Source: Petrosia ficiformis (Eukaryota > Porifera > Demospongiae > Haplosclerida > Petrosiidae). From it: a stretch of 64,000 nt of DNA. The DNA lies in contig OX345637.1 in NCBI GenBank assembly GCA_947044365.1, positions 7,093,201-7,157,200 on the forward strand. Reading direction: 5' to 3'. The notes beneath the pieces are model-generated. The model was given only the letters and a program-made list of their open reading frames with translations, made no database searches and was not told where the DNA came from. Positions 40,101 to 46,482 of this stretch are shown one piece after another (position 1 is the stretch's first letter; each line of letters starts with the position of its first letter). The position numbers and the translations under genes were made by a program.

Positions 40101-43100
40101 TGAGTCCTTGAAGCAAGTATTTCAAACTATTGTTTGTAGTCTAAAGGATGAAGACATGTCTCTAAAAGCTGTTCAGAAGCTCCTCATTAATAGTGTTGGT
40201 GAAAGAGACTATTCTGCCCAAGAAACATGCCATCTGCTCCTCCAGCTACCTATGATTGATACCTCAGGTACCTTTGTCACACTTAGTCTTGATGGATCTC
40301 GAGTTGTAGAAGATCGATTAGATGAAGGCCAGCCAGCAACAGCTGCATCTCTACTAGATCATTACATTGCTCGTCCTGCAGCTGAAAACATCCATCGATC
40401 AAACATGTGGCTTTCAAACTGTATTTATCCATCAAACACGTGGCTTTCAAAATGTATTTACTAATAAATAGATTTTTAAGGAATATGTAACTACATTCAA
40501 ATAAAAAGATTTTTACGGAATACGTACACAAACAGACATATAATGCAAACTTTCCAGCTAACTGATAAGTGTGGGGCTCGCTCAGGCTCGCCCCAACAAT
40601 AGGGAATATTTGAATGTAGGCTATTTTTTCAAAATTATTTTGTGCCAGAATTGTAGATCAGAGGGTATTGCATCTAGACACTTTAATTGGAGTATACAAT
40701 GTATAATATGATACTATTCTATACAGTACTATTTAGTACCATATACATGTACATATATGCTATAATTATTTCATGCTAGGCAAAGGGCCCTTACCATGAA
40801 ATTTTAAAAATACACGTTCCATCTCAAGTTAGTTGTGGGATTTCCATGTTAGTACATTGTATAGTACCATATATGCTCTAATTACTAGGTTACATGGAGC
40901 ATGAGCCCATAGCATGAAATTTACATGTACATATTTCATCAATTAAGTTACATGTTGAATTATAATCTTAACGTGTGCCTAATAATATTTTTATTAACTG
41001 ATTAATAATATTTTTATTATTAATTTTATTGTTTATATTTTGCCTTCTATCTCTCTCATTACATGTTTATAGTCATTTTAATAACACCTCTCGACTGGAA
41101 GCTGTTCGAACTTCTCAAAGAAATCGACCTCTCCCTGCCCATCCTGTGGAACATACACCTAGTGTTTCTAGTATGCATGCTCATTTAATTGACCAATCAT
41201 CGCCACAGCATCAGAACTTTGAAATGGAACATTTTCATCATCATCGTCAGATGCATTATCCTGAAAATCTACCAATGTTGGATACAGAGCCACATAATTT
41301 TCATTCCACATCAATCACTAGTCCTCCTTTTCCTCAGTTATCACAACCTTTGTCTGATTTAAGCAGTGCCACACCTAGTTCAGTTTTTGTAGAGAGTGTA
41401 ATCCCCCATCAAGACAACAGAAACCTCCTTTCTCCAAGTAATCCTAACCCATACGAGGTTCCTAATGAGTCAGAAACTGGTCATGTCTCAGTCTCTCCGA
41501 CGGGTAACATACATAATTTCCCTCACTTCCAGCGCTCACATACATCAACAGTAGTGAGCCAGCCTTTTACCCACTCTGCACCAATGCATCCTCCTGCTCC
41601 CATTACACAAAGTTCATCTGAACTGTTTCATGGCAGCATTCCCCCAAATGTACCACCTCATCGAACCAGTAACACTCTTGGTCGTATTCACTCCCCGATT
41701 TCTCCTGTGGAAGTTGCCCGAAAAGGTCATTCTGTCTCTCCTAAATTAGTTCGCCCAGAATCTGGGCTGTATTCAGAGATTCCAGGAGAAACCTCTCCAG
41801 AGAGGAAGGAGCCGAAGTTTATATCTGCTGTTAATCCTAGTTTTGGTCCCTCAGTTCCTTACCATTCTGAGGGTAACAATAGCTCTATTGTTAGCTCTGA
41901 TCAGTACAGTGATTATTCCGATATTCCATCAGCCTGTGGCCCTCAAATTGATAACAAAATACATGAACATCGTGGAAGATTACCACCGGATGGATTAAAC
42001 AACCGCACCTCCTCTTTGTCCGATAGTATCTCTTCATTTTCTACTGACAGTCAAAGTGGTAGTCCATATCATGGAAGACATCTGAATGGAGAACATACCA
42101 ACAGTCATGTGGATGATACAAGAAAGTCACTTGAGGTATGTATAAAAATATGAGTATCTCTCAGTTGTTAGCGGTATGGAAACATTGAGCCTACTGCTGA
42201 ACATTTTAACCTATTTTTACTACTCTTGTCCTGCTCCCCATATACTTTGTATACAGTTCAGTTTCAATTTAGCGGACATTCACTATATTTACCGGACAGT
42301 GTCCTGCACGATTGGCTGTTTCCACTACTATAACTAATAAGGCATTGTAATCTTATAACTAAATTACAAGTCTATTGCAATAACTAAAACAAAAAAATGG
42401 CCAATAATGGGCACTTTCAGTTTATCAACTATAACTACATGTATAACTAAAAGTGACAAGTAAACCAAACATGTGGCAAGCTACAAGTGTATGTATTGTT
42501 GGTTGACAGTGTTTAGTCAAATGTTTAGACTATGAAAAAATGTATAAATGACAGTATGCGTAAAATACTTTCATAACTTTAACTGAAACCTTGTTAGTGA
42601 ACTGGTACTCGTTATGAATAATGTACATGTACATGTACTTGTACATGCACTTCTACTTGTACTTTTACTTAAGTTGTCACTAACTTGTGCTGAACTACCA
42701 ATTTGTGTGGTGATATACCTGGTAGTATTCAATAGTTTCCAGCAAACTGGTTTTTCCTTTCAACAGCAACATATTTTCTATTTTTCTTATACATCAAATT
42801 GTGTATACTAAAAATGCTTGTACCAATACCAATCTGTGTACTTTGCCCCATGTCTGGTAAATGTATTGTCATCTTTTTTACATATACCTGTATACACTGT
42901 ATATACTCCACATTAACATACACCCCTCTAGCAGTGTTTAGTTCACATGAGTGTTGAACTACATGTATGTTATGTAATACCACATGTACATGTATATATA
43001 GCAACACATCTCATTTGTAATTAGTTTATGCTACACATGTGTTGAACAGCTACATGTACATGTACATGTACATGTATAGCAACACATCTCATTGGTAATT

Positions 43101-43512
43101 AGTTTATACTTTATACTACTCAAAAGTACTTGTGTGTTAACAGCTTGCACGTACATGTACATGCATGTATAGCACCACATCTCATTGGTAATTAGTTCAT
43201 ACTTTATGCATGTGTTAAACAACTGCATGTACATGTACATGTAAGTATAGCACAGTTTAACTCCCACCTATGTCAGTTACATGAGTAATACATATTTGAG
43301 CAGCACTTCCTGTGTCAAAATCTGAGATCAGCAATTATCCATATACATGTATATATATATATATTATATCTAATCAATCTATCTATCTATTTATCTTCCC
43401 ATAGCACCATTCTCCTGAGCTTTCTATGCCAACTCCCTACCTATCTCCAACAAGCATCATCTCCTCAAATGGTCACGCGCCATCTTTAGACTCAAAACAT
43501 GATTCATCATAA
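16610..43512 (+). CDS. Single-pass membrane receptor with fibronectin type III domains and a Tyr-motif cytoplasmic tail
   Basis: Ten exons: 16610-16685, 18682-18738, 31880-31941, 33833-34049, 34713-34930, 35961-36045, 36749-36916, 39071-39110, 41073-42135, 43405-43512; 2094 nt, 697 residues plus TAA, all phases fit. Residues 1-16 form a signal peptide; an in-frame ATG at 16571 would add 13 residues. Exons 3-4 make one FN3 domain (ANIRW strand, SYYVSVRGVC strand) and exons 5-6 a second (ALLEWLPIP, HTYLAAVYAQ). Several N-x-S/T sites lie outside. A membrane helix spans about 257-279, followed by KRQSEKKKR as stop-transfer. The tail (about 415 residues) is rich in Ser, Pro and His, with YEVP (435), YSEI (541) and YSDYSDI (586, 589). 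No kinase, phosphatase or WSXWS motif is seen. Intron 2 is 13.1 kb. It probably works as a surface adhesion or signalling receptor; the ligand is unknown and I recognise no named orthologue. Confidence 0.85.
17799..18022 (+). mobile_element. hAT-type MITE, family 1
   Basis: Complete copy with perfect 8-bp duplications TATCTAAC at 17791-17798 and 18023-18030. Lies in receptor intron 1. Confidence 0.88.
19296..19440 (+). mobile_element. tRNA-derived SINE, copy 2, best preserved
   Basis: The head (19296-19368) folds as a tRNA: GCCTTGG pairs with CTGAGGC allowing wobbles, D arm GCTC/GAGC, anticodon stem TCTGT/ACAGA with loop CCAGAGT, T arm GTGGG/TCCAC with TTCGAAT. Residue 33 is C, not T, and there is no long variable arm despite a Ser-type anticodon, so this is a SINE head rather than a working tRNA. 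The shared tail and CTTT repeats follow. Confidence 0.75.
20449..20480. repeat. Perfect 32-bp palindrome
   Basis: AGCAACACTAACATGT followed by its exact inverse, centred on an ACATGTACATGT double unit. Marks the left edge of a family C repeat. Confidence 0.9.
20480..20770. repeat. TAACTATAACTAAAA family (family C)
   Basis: Blocks of CTATAACTATAACTAAAAC and TAGTAAAGCATTGTGACTTT recur in the same order at 33470-33735, 42330-42455 and 59850-60115. Origin unknown. Confidence 0.65.
21100..21560. repeat. About 130-bp tandem repeat, four copies
   Basis: Units share CTTAATCTGATTAATGATAG, TATATAGAAGGTCTGTACAT and AATACTGAAT. Copies differ in the number of ACATGT and ACGT units after TCTGT. Confidence 0.85.
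23030..23260. repeat. Minisatellite of ACATGTTGTCTTCTTG units
   Basis: Alternating TGTTGTCTTCTTGGGAATAT and CTTGAAAAGTACATGTTGAT units. Two otherwise equal units (near 23090 and 23187) differ by one extra ACATGT. Confidence 0.85.
23873..23945 (+). mobile_element. SINE copy 3, tail only
   Basis: Starts at GAGGCAACTCTC, the last bases of the head, and continues through CATTTTTCCATTGCC, CTTT repeats and TACATCTCCGATAACATC as in copy 2. The tRNA head is missing. Confidence 0.7.
23965..24250. repeat. Repeat pair R, copy 1
   Basis: About 75% like 60475-60790 (TTGGCTATAGAAA, AAACTGGATTGTTGCTT, GTGCAAACATTAAA, AAAGCTTCGAAGAGAG). Neither copy keeps a convincing protein. Confidence 0.65.
25556..25735. 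repeat. 12-bp tandem repeat
   Basis: Units of GTGTACATGTTT and GTGTCCATGTTT alternate for about 180 bp. Open in several frames on both strands because of its period; not coding. Confidence 0.95.
26055..26815 (-). mobile_element. Family B element, split by a hAT-like insertion
   Basis: Left end at GTATATAGAGAAAAAAAG, right end at GGGATGGCCCTACAGGCC. The 305-bp element at 26090-26394 divides it. It contains an exceptionally long TA microsatellite (about 26727-26766). Lies in receptor intron 2. Confidence 0.75.
26090..26394. mobile_element. hAT-like element with TAGGGCTGGGA ends, nested in another repeat
   Basis: Starts TAGGGCTGGGAATCG and ends CGTCCCAGCCCTA, flanked by perfect 8-bp duplications CTATGATT (26082-26089 and 26395-26402). 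Removing it restores the CCTATGATTGCTTTATGG end of the host family exactly. The interior is rich in ATCGATTA palindromes. No protein domain recognised. Confidence 0.83.
26862..27220 (-). mobile_element. Family B element
   Basis: Diverged copy following the previous one directly (CATTCAGTAATCATGGCTGA, CATTAATTGACCAAGCCCC, AATCATAGGGATAGCC). Confidence 0.65.
27903..28157 (-). mobile_element. Family B element, shortened
   Basis: Retains both ends (GGAGAAAAAAGGTTATATCC and GCAATCATAAGGATG) and the TCCATTAATTGACCAAGCCC core, with an internal deletion. Confidence 0.6.
29872..30095 (+). mobile_element. hAT-type MITE, family 1
   Basis: Complete copy with perfect 8-bp duplications CTGTACAT at 29864-29871 and 30096-30103. 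Lies in receptor intron 2. Confidence 0.88.
31141..31184. repeat. CTGT microsatellite
   Basis: About eleven CTGT units in receptor intron 2. Confidence 0.95.
32021..32255 (-). mobile_element. hAT-type MITE, family 1, with an internal ACATGT insertion
   Basis: Copy with CAGAG and CACTG ends. Flanks AATGATAC and GATGATAC agree at 7 of 8. Compared with the other copies it carries an extra ACATGT at 32151-32156. Lies in receptor intron 3. Confidence 0.85.
32331..32850 (+). mobile_element. Family B element, opposite orientation
   Basis: Longest copy: starts GGCCCGTAGGGCCATCCC, holds CTCGGTCAATTAATGGGCG and ends AAATATAGGGATG followed by TCTCTATATACACTTG. Lies in receptor intron 3. Confidence 0.72.
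33310..33460. repeat. Repeat family O, copy 1
   Basis: Shares ATTGCTGATCATGTGAC, GCGTCACATGATTGAACATT and CACACTTTTGCGTACAATAA with 36105-36240. Lies in receptor intron 3. Confidence 0.7.
33470..33735. repeat. Family C repeat in receptor intron 3
   Basis: Same block order as 20480-20770, ending with ACTATAACTATAACTAAAAG, which keeps the empty T|A (33694/33695) filled in the 42 kb copy. Confidence 0.65.
34074..34331. mobile_element. Inverted-repeat element 24 bp after receptor exon 4
   Basis: Left GTAGAAGGCACA through AAACCCTAACAATGCCAGTA is mirrored on the right by TACTGGTATTGTTAGGGTTT through GCCTTCTACTGTA. Inside is a tandem 67-bp unit (ACACTAACAATGCCAGTACA start), about 2.5 copies. Confidence 0.7.
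35026..35105. repeat. 12-bp tandem repeat TCTATCCATTGG
   Basis: About six units directly after receptor exon 5, in intron 5. Confidence 0.9.
35511..35862. mobile_element. Tc1/mariner-type MITE, copy 3, interrupted
   Basis: Left CAGTAT, then a 24-bp block of four hexamers (first unit GCATGT), then the family body (TGTCACCATACAGTAAC, CAGTAATTAC). The right end is ATACTG|TA. A foreign segment of about 160 bp with an ACAG/CACA microsatellite (about 35640-35800) interrupts the body. Lies in receptor intron 5. Confidence 0.65.
36105..36240. repeat. Repeat family O, copy 2
   Basis: About 90% like 33310-33460. Ends near the same TCTACTAACGAAGC segment. Lies in receptor intron 6, just before foldback hairpin 2. 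Confidence 0.7.
36299..36422. repeat. Foldback hairpin 2
   Basis: Arms of about 55 bp (GTTTCAATGTAGCACTTGGG and its inverse) with loop region CTCGCCTTCGGCTCG. Lies in receptor intron 6. Confidence 0.75.
37225..37375 (+). mobile_element. hAT-type MITE, family 1, truncated
   Basis: Only the right two thirds are present, from the GGGCCAGTGG segment to the CTCTG end. Lies in receptor intron 7, about 110 bp before another copy. Confidence 0.75.
37396..37449 (+). mobile_element. hAT-type MITE, family 2, fragment
   Basis: Contains GGACATTCACTAGATTTAT and CTGTTTCCA, the right end of family 2. Sits between two family 1 copies. Confidence 0.55.
37484..37711 (-). mobile_element. hAT-type MITE, family 1, with an internal ACATGT insertion
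   Basis: Nearly complete; the left terminal bases are altered (CTGGAG in place of CAGAG). It holds an extra ACATGT at 37637-37642. No clear duplication. Confidence 0.8.
37912..38441. mobile_element. MITE with 44-bp perfect inverted ends
   Basis: Left arm 37912-37955 starts AGTCCGTTCGCGTTGAGTTG. Right arm 38398-38441 is its exact inverse, 44 of 44. The interior has two related AT-rich segments (CATTCATCACTTATTTCATT and a near copy). The target duplication is unclear. Lies in receptor intron 7. Confidence 0.8.
38443..38739. mobile_element. MITE with TAGTGATGCACTGATA ends
   Basis: Left TAGTGATGCACTGATA and right TATCAGTGCATCACTTA are inverted copies. It abuts the previous MITE. The interior is rich in variants of ACTGATA and CCAAT. 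No duplication found. Confidence 0.6.
39255..39393. repeat. Foldback hairpin 3
   Basis: Arms of about 64 bp (TGCTAATAGGTCCTATATAC and its inverse) around GAGACTGCGAGG. Each arm holds a smaller palindrome of TAGGTCCTATAT. Lies in receptor intron 8. Confidence 0.75.
39482..39969. mobile_element. 480-bp repeat Q, copy 2
   Basis: Second copy, in receptor intron 8, about 95% like copy 1 by eye. It differs by an exact ACATGT insertion at 39747-39752 and a few substitutions. The Helitron-like fragment follows directly. Confidence 0.65.
40024..40464 (+). pseudogene. Helitron/PIF1-like helicase fragment in receptor intron 8
   Basis: A 146-codon open stretch without its own ATG (first codon GTG) contains KAVQKLLINSVGERDYSAQETCH followed by LLLQLPM and FVTLSLDGSR, split here for length. 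This block is typical of the region ahead of the PIF1-like helicase in animal Helitron Rep-helicase proteins. The Rep HUH motif and Walker motifs are absent, so it is only a fragment. Its end repeats a short segment (residues reading MWLSN and TWLSK) before TAA. It lies between receptor exons 8 and 9 on the same strand, directly after the second copy of a 480-bp repeat. Confidence 0.55.
42170..42328 (+). mobile_element. hAT-type MITE, family 2, older copy
   Basis: About 85% like 14160-14323 across its length (TGGAAACATTGAGCC at the left, TTGGCTGTTTCCAC at the right), with eroded termini and no clear duplication. It starts about 35 bp after receptor exon 9. Confidence 0.75.
42330..42455. repeat. 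Family C repeat, partial, with ACATGT insertion
   Basis: Short copy in receptor intron 9. It reads ACTATAACT, ACATGT (42437-42442), ATAACTAAAAG, interrupting the family sequence. Confidence 0.6.
43020..43255. repeat. About 80-bp tandem repeat in receptor intron 9
   Basis: Three units share GCAACACATCTCATTGGTAA and TTAGTTTATAC, each with a hexamer tract of different length. Confidence 0.8.
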
Positions 43513-43899
43513 ATACTATAATAATAATACATAATTATAGTCATAGCCAAAATTCATTACTGATTCGAATGTTGTTCCTCTTCATTCAGTATCTATGTCC
43601 AGTTACAAACACATTCTTTCTTTTAATCTTCTACTTATAGATCTGCTGTTCATATTTGTCATTAATTATTGTTCTCTTGCTTATAGTAAAACATTTACAA
43701 TGCTATCCTTTTTGTTATAAATTAAGTACCAGTATGTACAAAACTTACTTGCATATGCTATTTGTATGTGTATTCATACTTGTTTTTTTTTTTATTGATT
43801 TTTCTTTGTGTATCTTCATTTGGAAAATAATTGTCATTAATTTTCCATTTCTCTTGTGAGGCCTTGAGGGGTGGGGCTCATAATTAGTGGGCTCCCAGC

Positions 43900-44237
43900 C
43901 TAGTATATACCACGTGAATCGGACGTGATGAAGGTGTGTTAGGGTTGTGACGGATTTGCACGTACACGTCACGTCCAATGGTCTGATTTTTTGGAGCGCT
44001 TTTTTTATAAATGAAGTTCCTCTTATTATAATAGACAAAAGCCGTCAAAACTCAAAAGGCCAAAAGCCGGTCTGATAAAGAATTGCTGTCACTGACAACT
44101 AAGTAACGAACTATTTGAGTGCGATAGTCTTTAAGAAAGCAACTTTCATGATGTATCACTAGATGCTTTGGAAATCTCCAGATCCATCCACTGTTTGTTT
44201 TTGTTTAAACGACATAGTTGTTGATTTCTGATTTCTC
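43900..44237 (+). promoter_or_regulatory. Probable promoter region of the EXS gene
   Basis: The gap from the receptor stop (43512) to the EXS start is 725 bp. Its last third contains CGGACGTGATG, ACACGTCACGTCC and a CCAATGG near 43975, like CRE half-sites and a CCAAT box. The first part is AT-rich receptor 3' UTR or spacer with nothing else recognised. Confidence 0.4.
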
Positions 44238-46268
44238 ATGGGTGATATCGATTTTGTTGAGGAAGAAGAGTATTTGATTGTGAATTTAGTTGCTAACAAA
44301 GAGGAAGAAAACCCGTTGCTGTCAATACAGACAAAATACTCCCATCATCATCGTAGCGTCTCCTACGGCAGCTTCTTGCCGCATTTTGTGCTTGATATAC
44401 AGAACTTGAGGCGACTCTTAGAGAACCTCAAGACACCGGAGCATGAAGAAATTGAAAAAGGGGGAGAGTGTACGTGTTCATCAACTGAGGTGACCTCACC
44501 ATCTGAGAATTCACCACAGGAAGAAACAACAAGAAAGCATCAACACACTGACTCGGCTATAACGTGTCCACCTCAACTCAGTGCCTCTAAAAATTTTCTT
44601 AGCGAGTGTGAACAACAAATCGAACTACTATTTGAATTCATGTCAATTCATCTTGATCGTATAAAAGACGAAATGGAACAATTTGAGAGTAAAATTGAAA
44701 TTTTACCCATCAGTGAAGAAACTCACTCAAAATCTGAAGATCTGACTCGACAAGATTTCAGTGATAGTGAAGAAAAATCCATAACTGGAGATTCTGGAAT
44801 TGAAGATGACCATTTAGCCTCTCCCAAAGGATTTTTAACACGAATAAAAGACGTTGTCCAAAACTTAAAAAGCAGTTTAGACACAGCGTTGCAACAACTA
44901 GATGAAATGGTTGGAATATATCACCATCAAACCAAAGATGATGCTGGTCACTCTCTGTTGATGAACTTCAAGCCAAGAGAACAAGAATTACAAAACCAAC
45001 TTGAAGATCACTTGTCACTAATTGATAAGAAACTCAAAGAACTTGATAACAATGAAGGAAATGTTTCAAAACTTAAAGAAACACAACTATTACAACGAGC
45101 GAAAACACAAAAATTAACTATCCCTCATTTTTTTTCCTTCCTCCTTCTTCTTCTTTCGTTTTGTTCCGTGGTTTATTTCGCAGGTACTCACCCAGGATCT
45201 TATTGGATAATATTGTTACGTCTTGTTCGAAGTCCTCTAATTGTTATATTGTATCTTTACCTTTATGGTATGAACATATTGGTATGGGCTCGTGCTGGGA
45301 TCAACTATATTGGAATATTTAAATACCCATCAAAGGGCGTACCAACACCTAGATACATTTTCCAAATTGCCAGTGTATTTAGTGTTTTGTTTTCGATTCT
45401 GATCATTGCTTGCTTGGCAGTTGGAGATATTGCCCTGTTCTACTTGGACAAAATCTCAGCTCTTGTTATGTGGGCAATCCTCCTTATCTTCGTATTGAAC
45501 CCTTTGAAGATATTTCGAAGGGCAGCTCGTTTTGCGTTCTTGCTTGTCTTTGTACGTGTTCTAATTGCTCCATTCCCTGTTGTTACATTTGGAGATTTTT
45601 GGTTTGCAGATCAGTTGAACAGTTTAGTTGCTGTGTTTTTAGATGTCCAATATCTTTTCTGTTACTTCATTCGTGAAGAATCATGGACAAATGTTGTCAA
45701 ATTAAAAACTTGTACAGGCATTAACAATGGAATTCGTCCTATCATTTCATGTCTTCCTGCACTCTGGAGGTTCTTACAATGTTTAAGGTGCTATCAAAAA
45801 ACGAGAAAAGTATCACACCTAGTGAATGCTGTAAAATACTTCACTACATTTCCTGTTGTTATATTTGCGACCATCTTTGCTCTGAAAGTCAAACCTTCAG
45901 TGAATTTGTACCATTTAAATCTGGAAACAACTGGCTGGGTGATTATAATGTGGGCTCTATCATCAATTATTCATGCTCTCTATACATTCTACTGGGATGT
46001 TGCCATGGACTGGGGGCTTCTTTGCCTTAGAGATGGAACTCTCCTTCGACCTAAACTCCTATATAGAAAGTGGATTTATCCTCCTGTTATTCTTTTCGAT
46101 TTCATAGTTAGGTTTGCTTGTGCCGTGAAGTTGACGCTTGCTATTGTCTACCATATAGATTCCGATGTTATCTATACAATTCTTATTGTATGTGAAATGT
46201 CTCGTAGAGTCGTTTGGAATTTCTTCCGAGTTGAATACGAGCATGTACTACAAACTACCAAGATTTAA
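44238..46268 (+). CDS. XPR1: XPR1-family EXS-domain membrane protein (phosphate-exporter-like), single exon
   Basis: 676 residues in one uninterrupted frame, close to the family's usual length (human XPR1 is 696). The C-terminal half, from about residue 294, has many hydrophobic segments and the EXS signatures: DVAMDWGLL near 587-595, the FIVRFACA segment, and MSRRVVWNFFRVEYEH close to the end. XPR1 proteins export inorganic phosphate and are gated by inositol pyrophosphates through an N-terminal SPX domain. Here the first 290 residues are acidic and coiled-coil-like. A stretch near 119-155 (FLSECEQQIELLFEF) faintly resembles the SPX helix FF..CEKEL.KIN, but the usual MKF start and the KILKKHDK-type lysine cluster are absent. 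The protein stops soon after the EXS domain, without the longer tail of vertebrate XPR1. No introns, unlike its neighbours; retrogene origin is possible but unproven. Confidence 0.88.
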   Translation: MGDIDFVEEEEYLIVNLVANKEEENPLLSIQTKYSHHHRSVSYGSFLPHFVLDIQNLRRLLENLKTPEHEEIEKGGECTCSSTEVTSPSENSPQEETTRKHQHTDSAITCPPQLSASKNFLSECEQQIELLFEFMSIHLDRIKDEMEQFESKIEILPISEETHSKSEDLTRQDFSDSEEKSITGDSGIEDDHLASPKGFLTRIKDVVQNLKSSLDTALQQLDEMVGIYHHQTKDDAGHSLLMNFKPREQELQNQLEDHLSLIDKKLKELDNNEGNVSKLKETQLLQRAKTQKLTIPHFFSFLLLLLSFCSVVYFAGTHPGSYWIILLRLVRSPLIVILYLYLYGMNILVWARAGINYIGIFKYPSKGVPTPRYIFQIASVFSVLFSILIIACLAVGDIALFYLDKISALVMWAILLIFVLNPLKIFRRAARFAFLLVFVRVLIAPFPVVTFGDFWFADQLNSLVAVFLDVQYLFCYFIREESWTNVVKLKTCTGINNGIRPIISCLPALWRFLQCLRCYQKTRKVSHLVNAVKYFTTFPVVIFATIFALKVKPSVNLYHLNLETTGWVIIMWALSSIIHALYTFYWDVAMDWGLLCLRDGTLLRPKLLYRKWIYPPVILFDFIVRFACAVKLTLAIVYHIDSDVIYTILIVCEMSRRVVWNFFRVEYEHVLQTTKI

Positions 46269-46436
46269 CAATATGTAATCAGCCTTGATCTTATGTTGGG
46301 ACTACAGGTCCACTTTTTTGTAATAGACCATGTGAAATTATGAAGATTGTATTTATTACTTAGTATTTATTTTGCTCTTTTATTTATTTGATAGGTTCAA
46401 TAGGTTGAAAGTTCATAATTACCGCCAAAATGTTAT

Positions 46437-46458
46437 GTGCGCATGCTCAGTTAATAAA
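46437..46458 (+). promoter_or_regulatory. NRF1-like site and AATAAA in the 214-bp EXS-XRCC1 gap
   Basis: TGCGCATGCTCA (about 46438-46449) differs by one base from the NRF1 consensus YGCGCAYGCGCR. AATAAA at 46453-46458 is the only canonical poly(A) signal I see between the EXS stop and the XRCC1 start. It lies 24 bp before the XRCC1 ATG, so the EXS transcript may end inside the XRCC1 leader. Confidence 0.4.
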
Positions 46459-46482
46459 TGTGCCAAATTAGCCAAAATAATA

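Noticed and set aside
40024..40464. Additional exon of the FN3 receptor
   Set aside because: The 40-nt exon at 39071-39110 joins directly in phase to 41073, and the stretch has Helitron-type similarity and ends in a stop.
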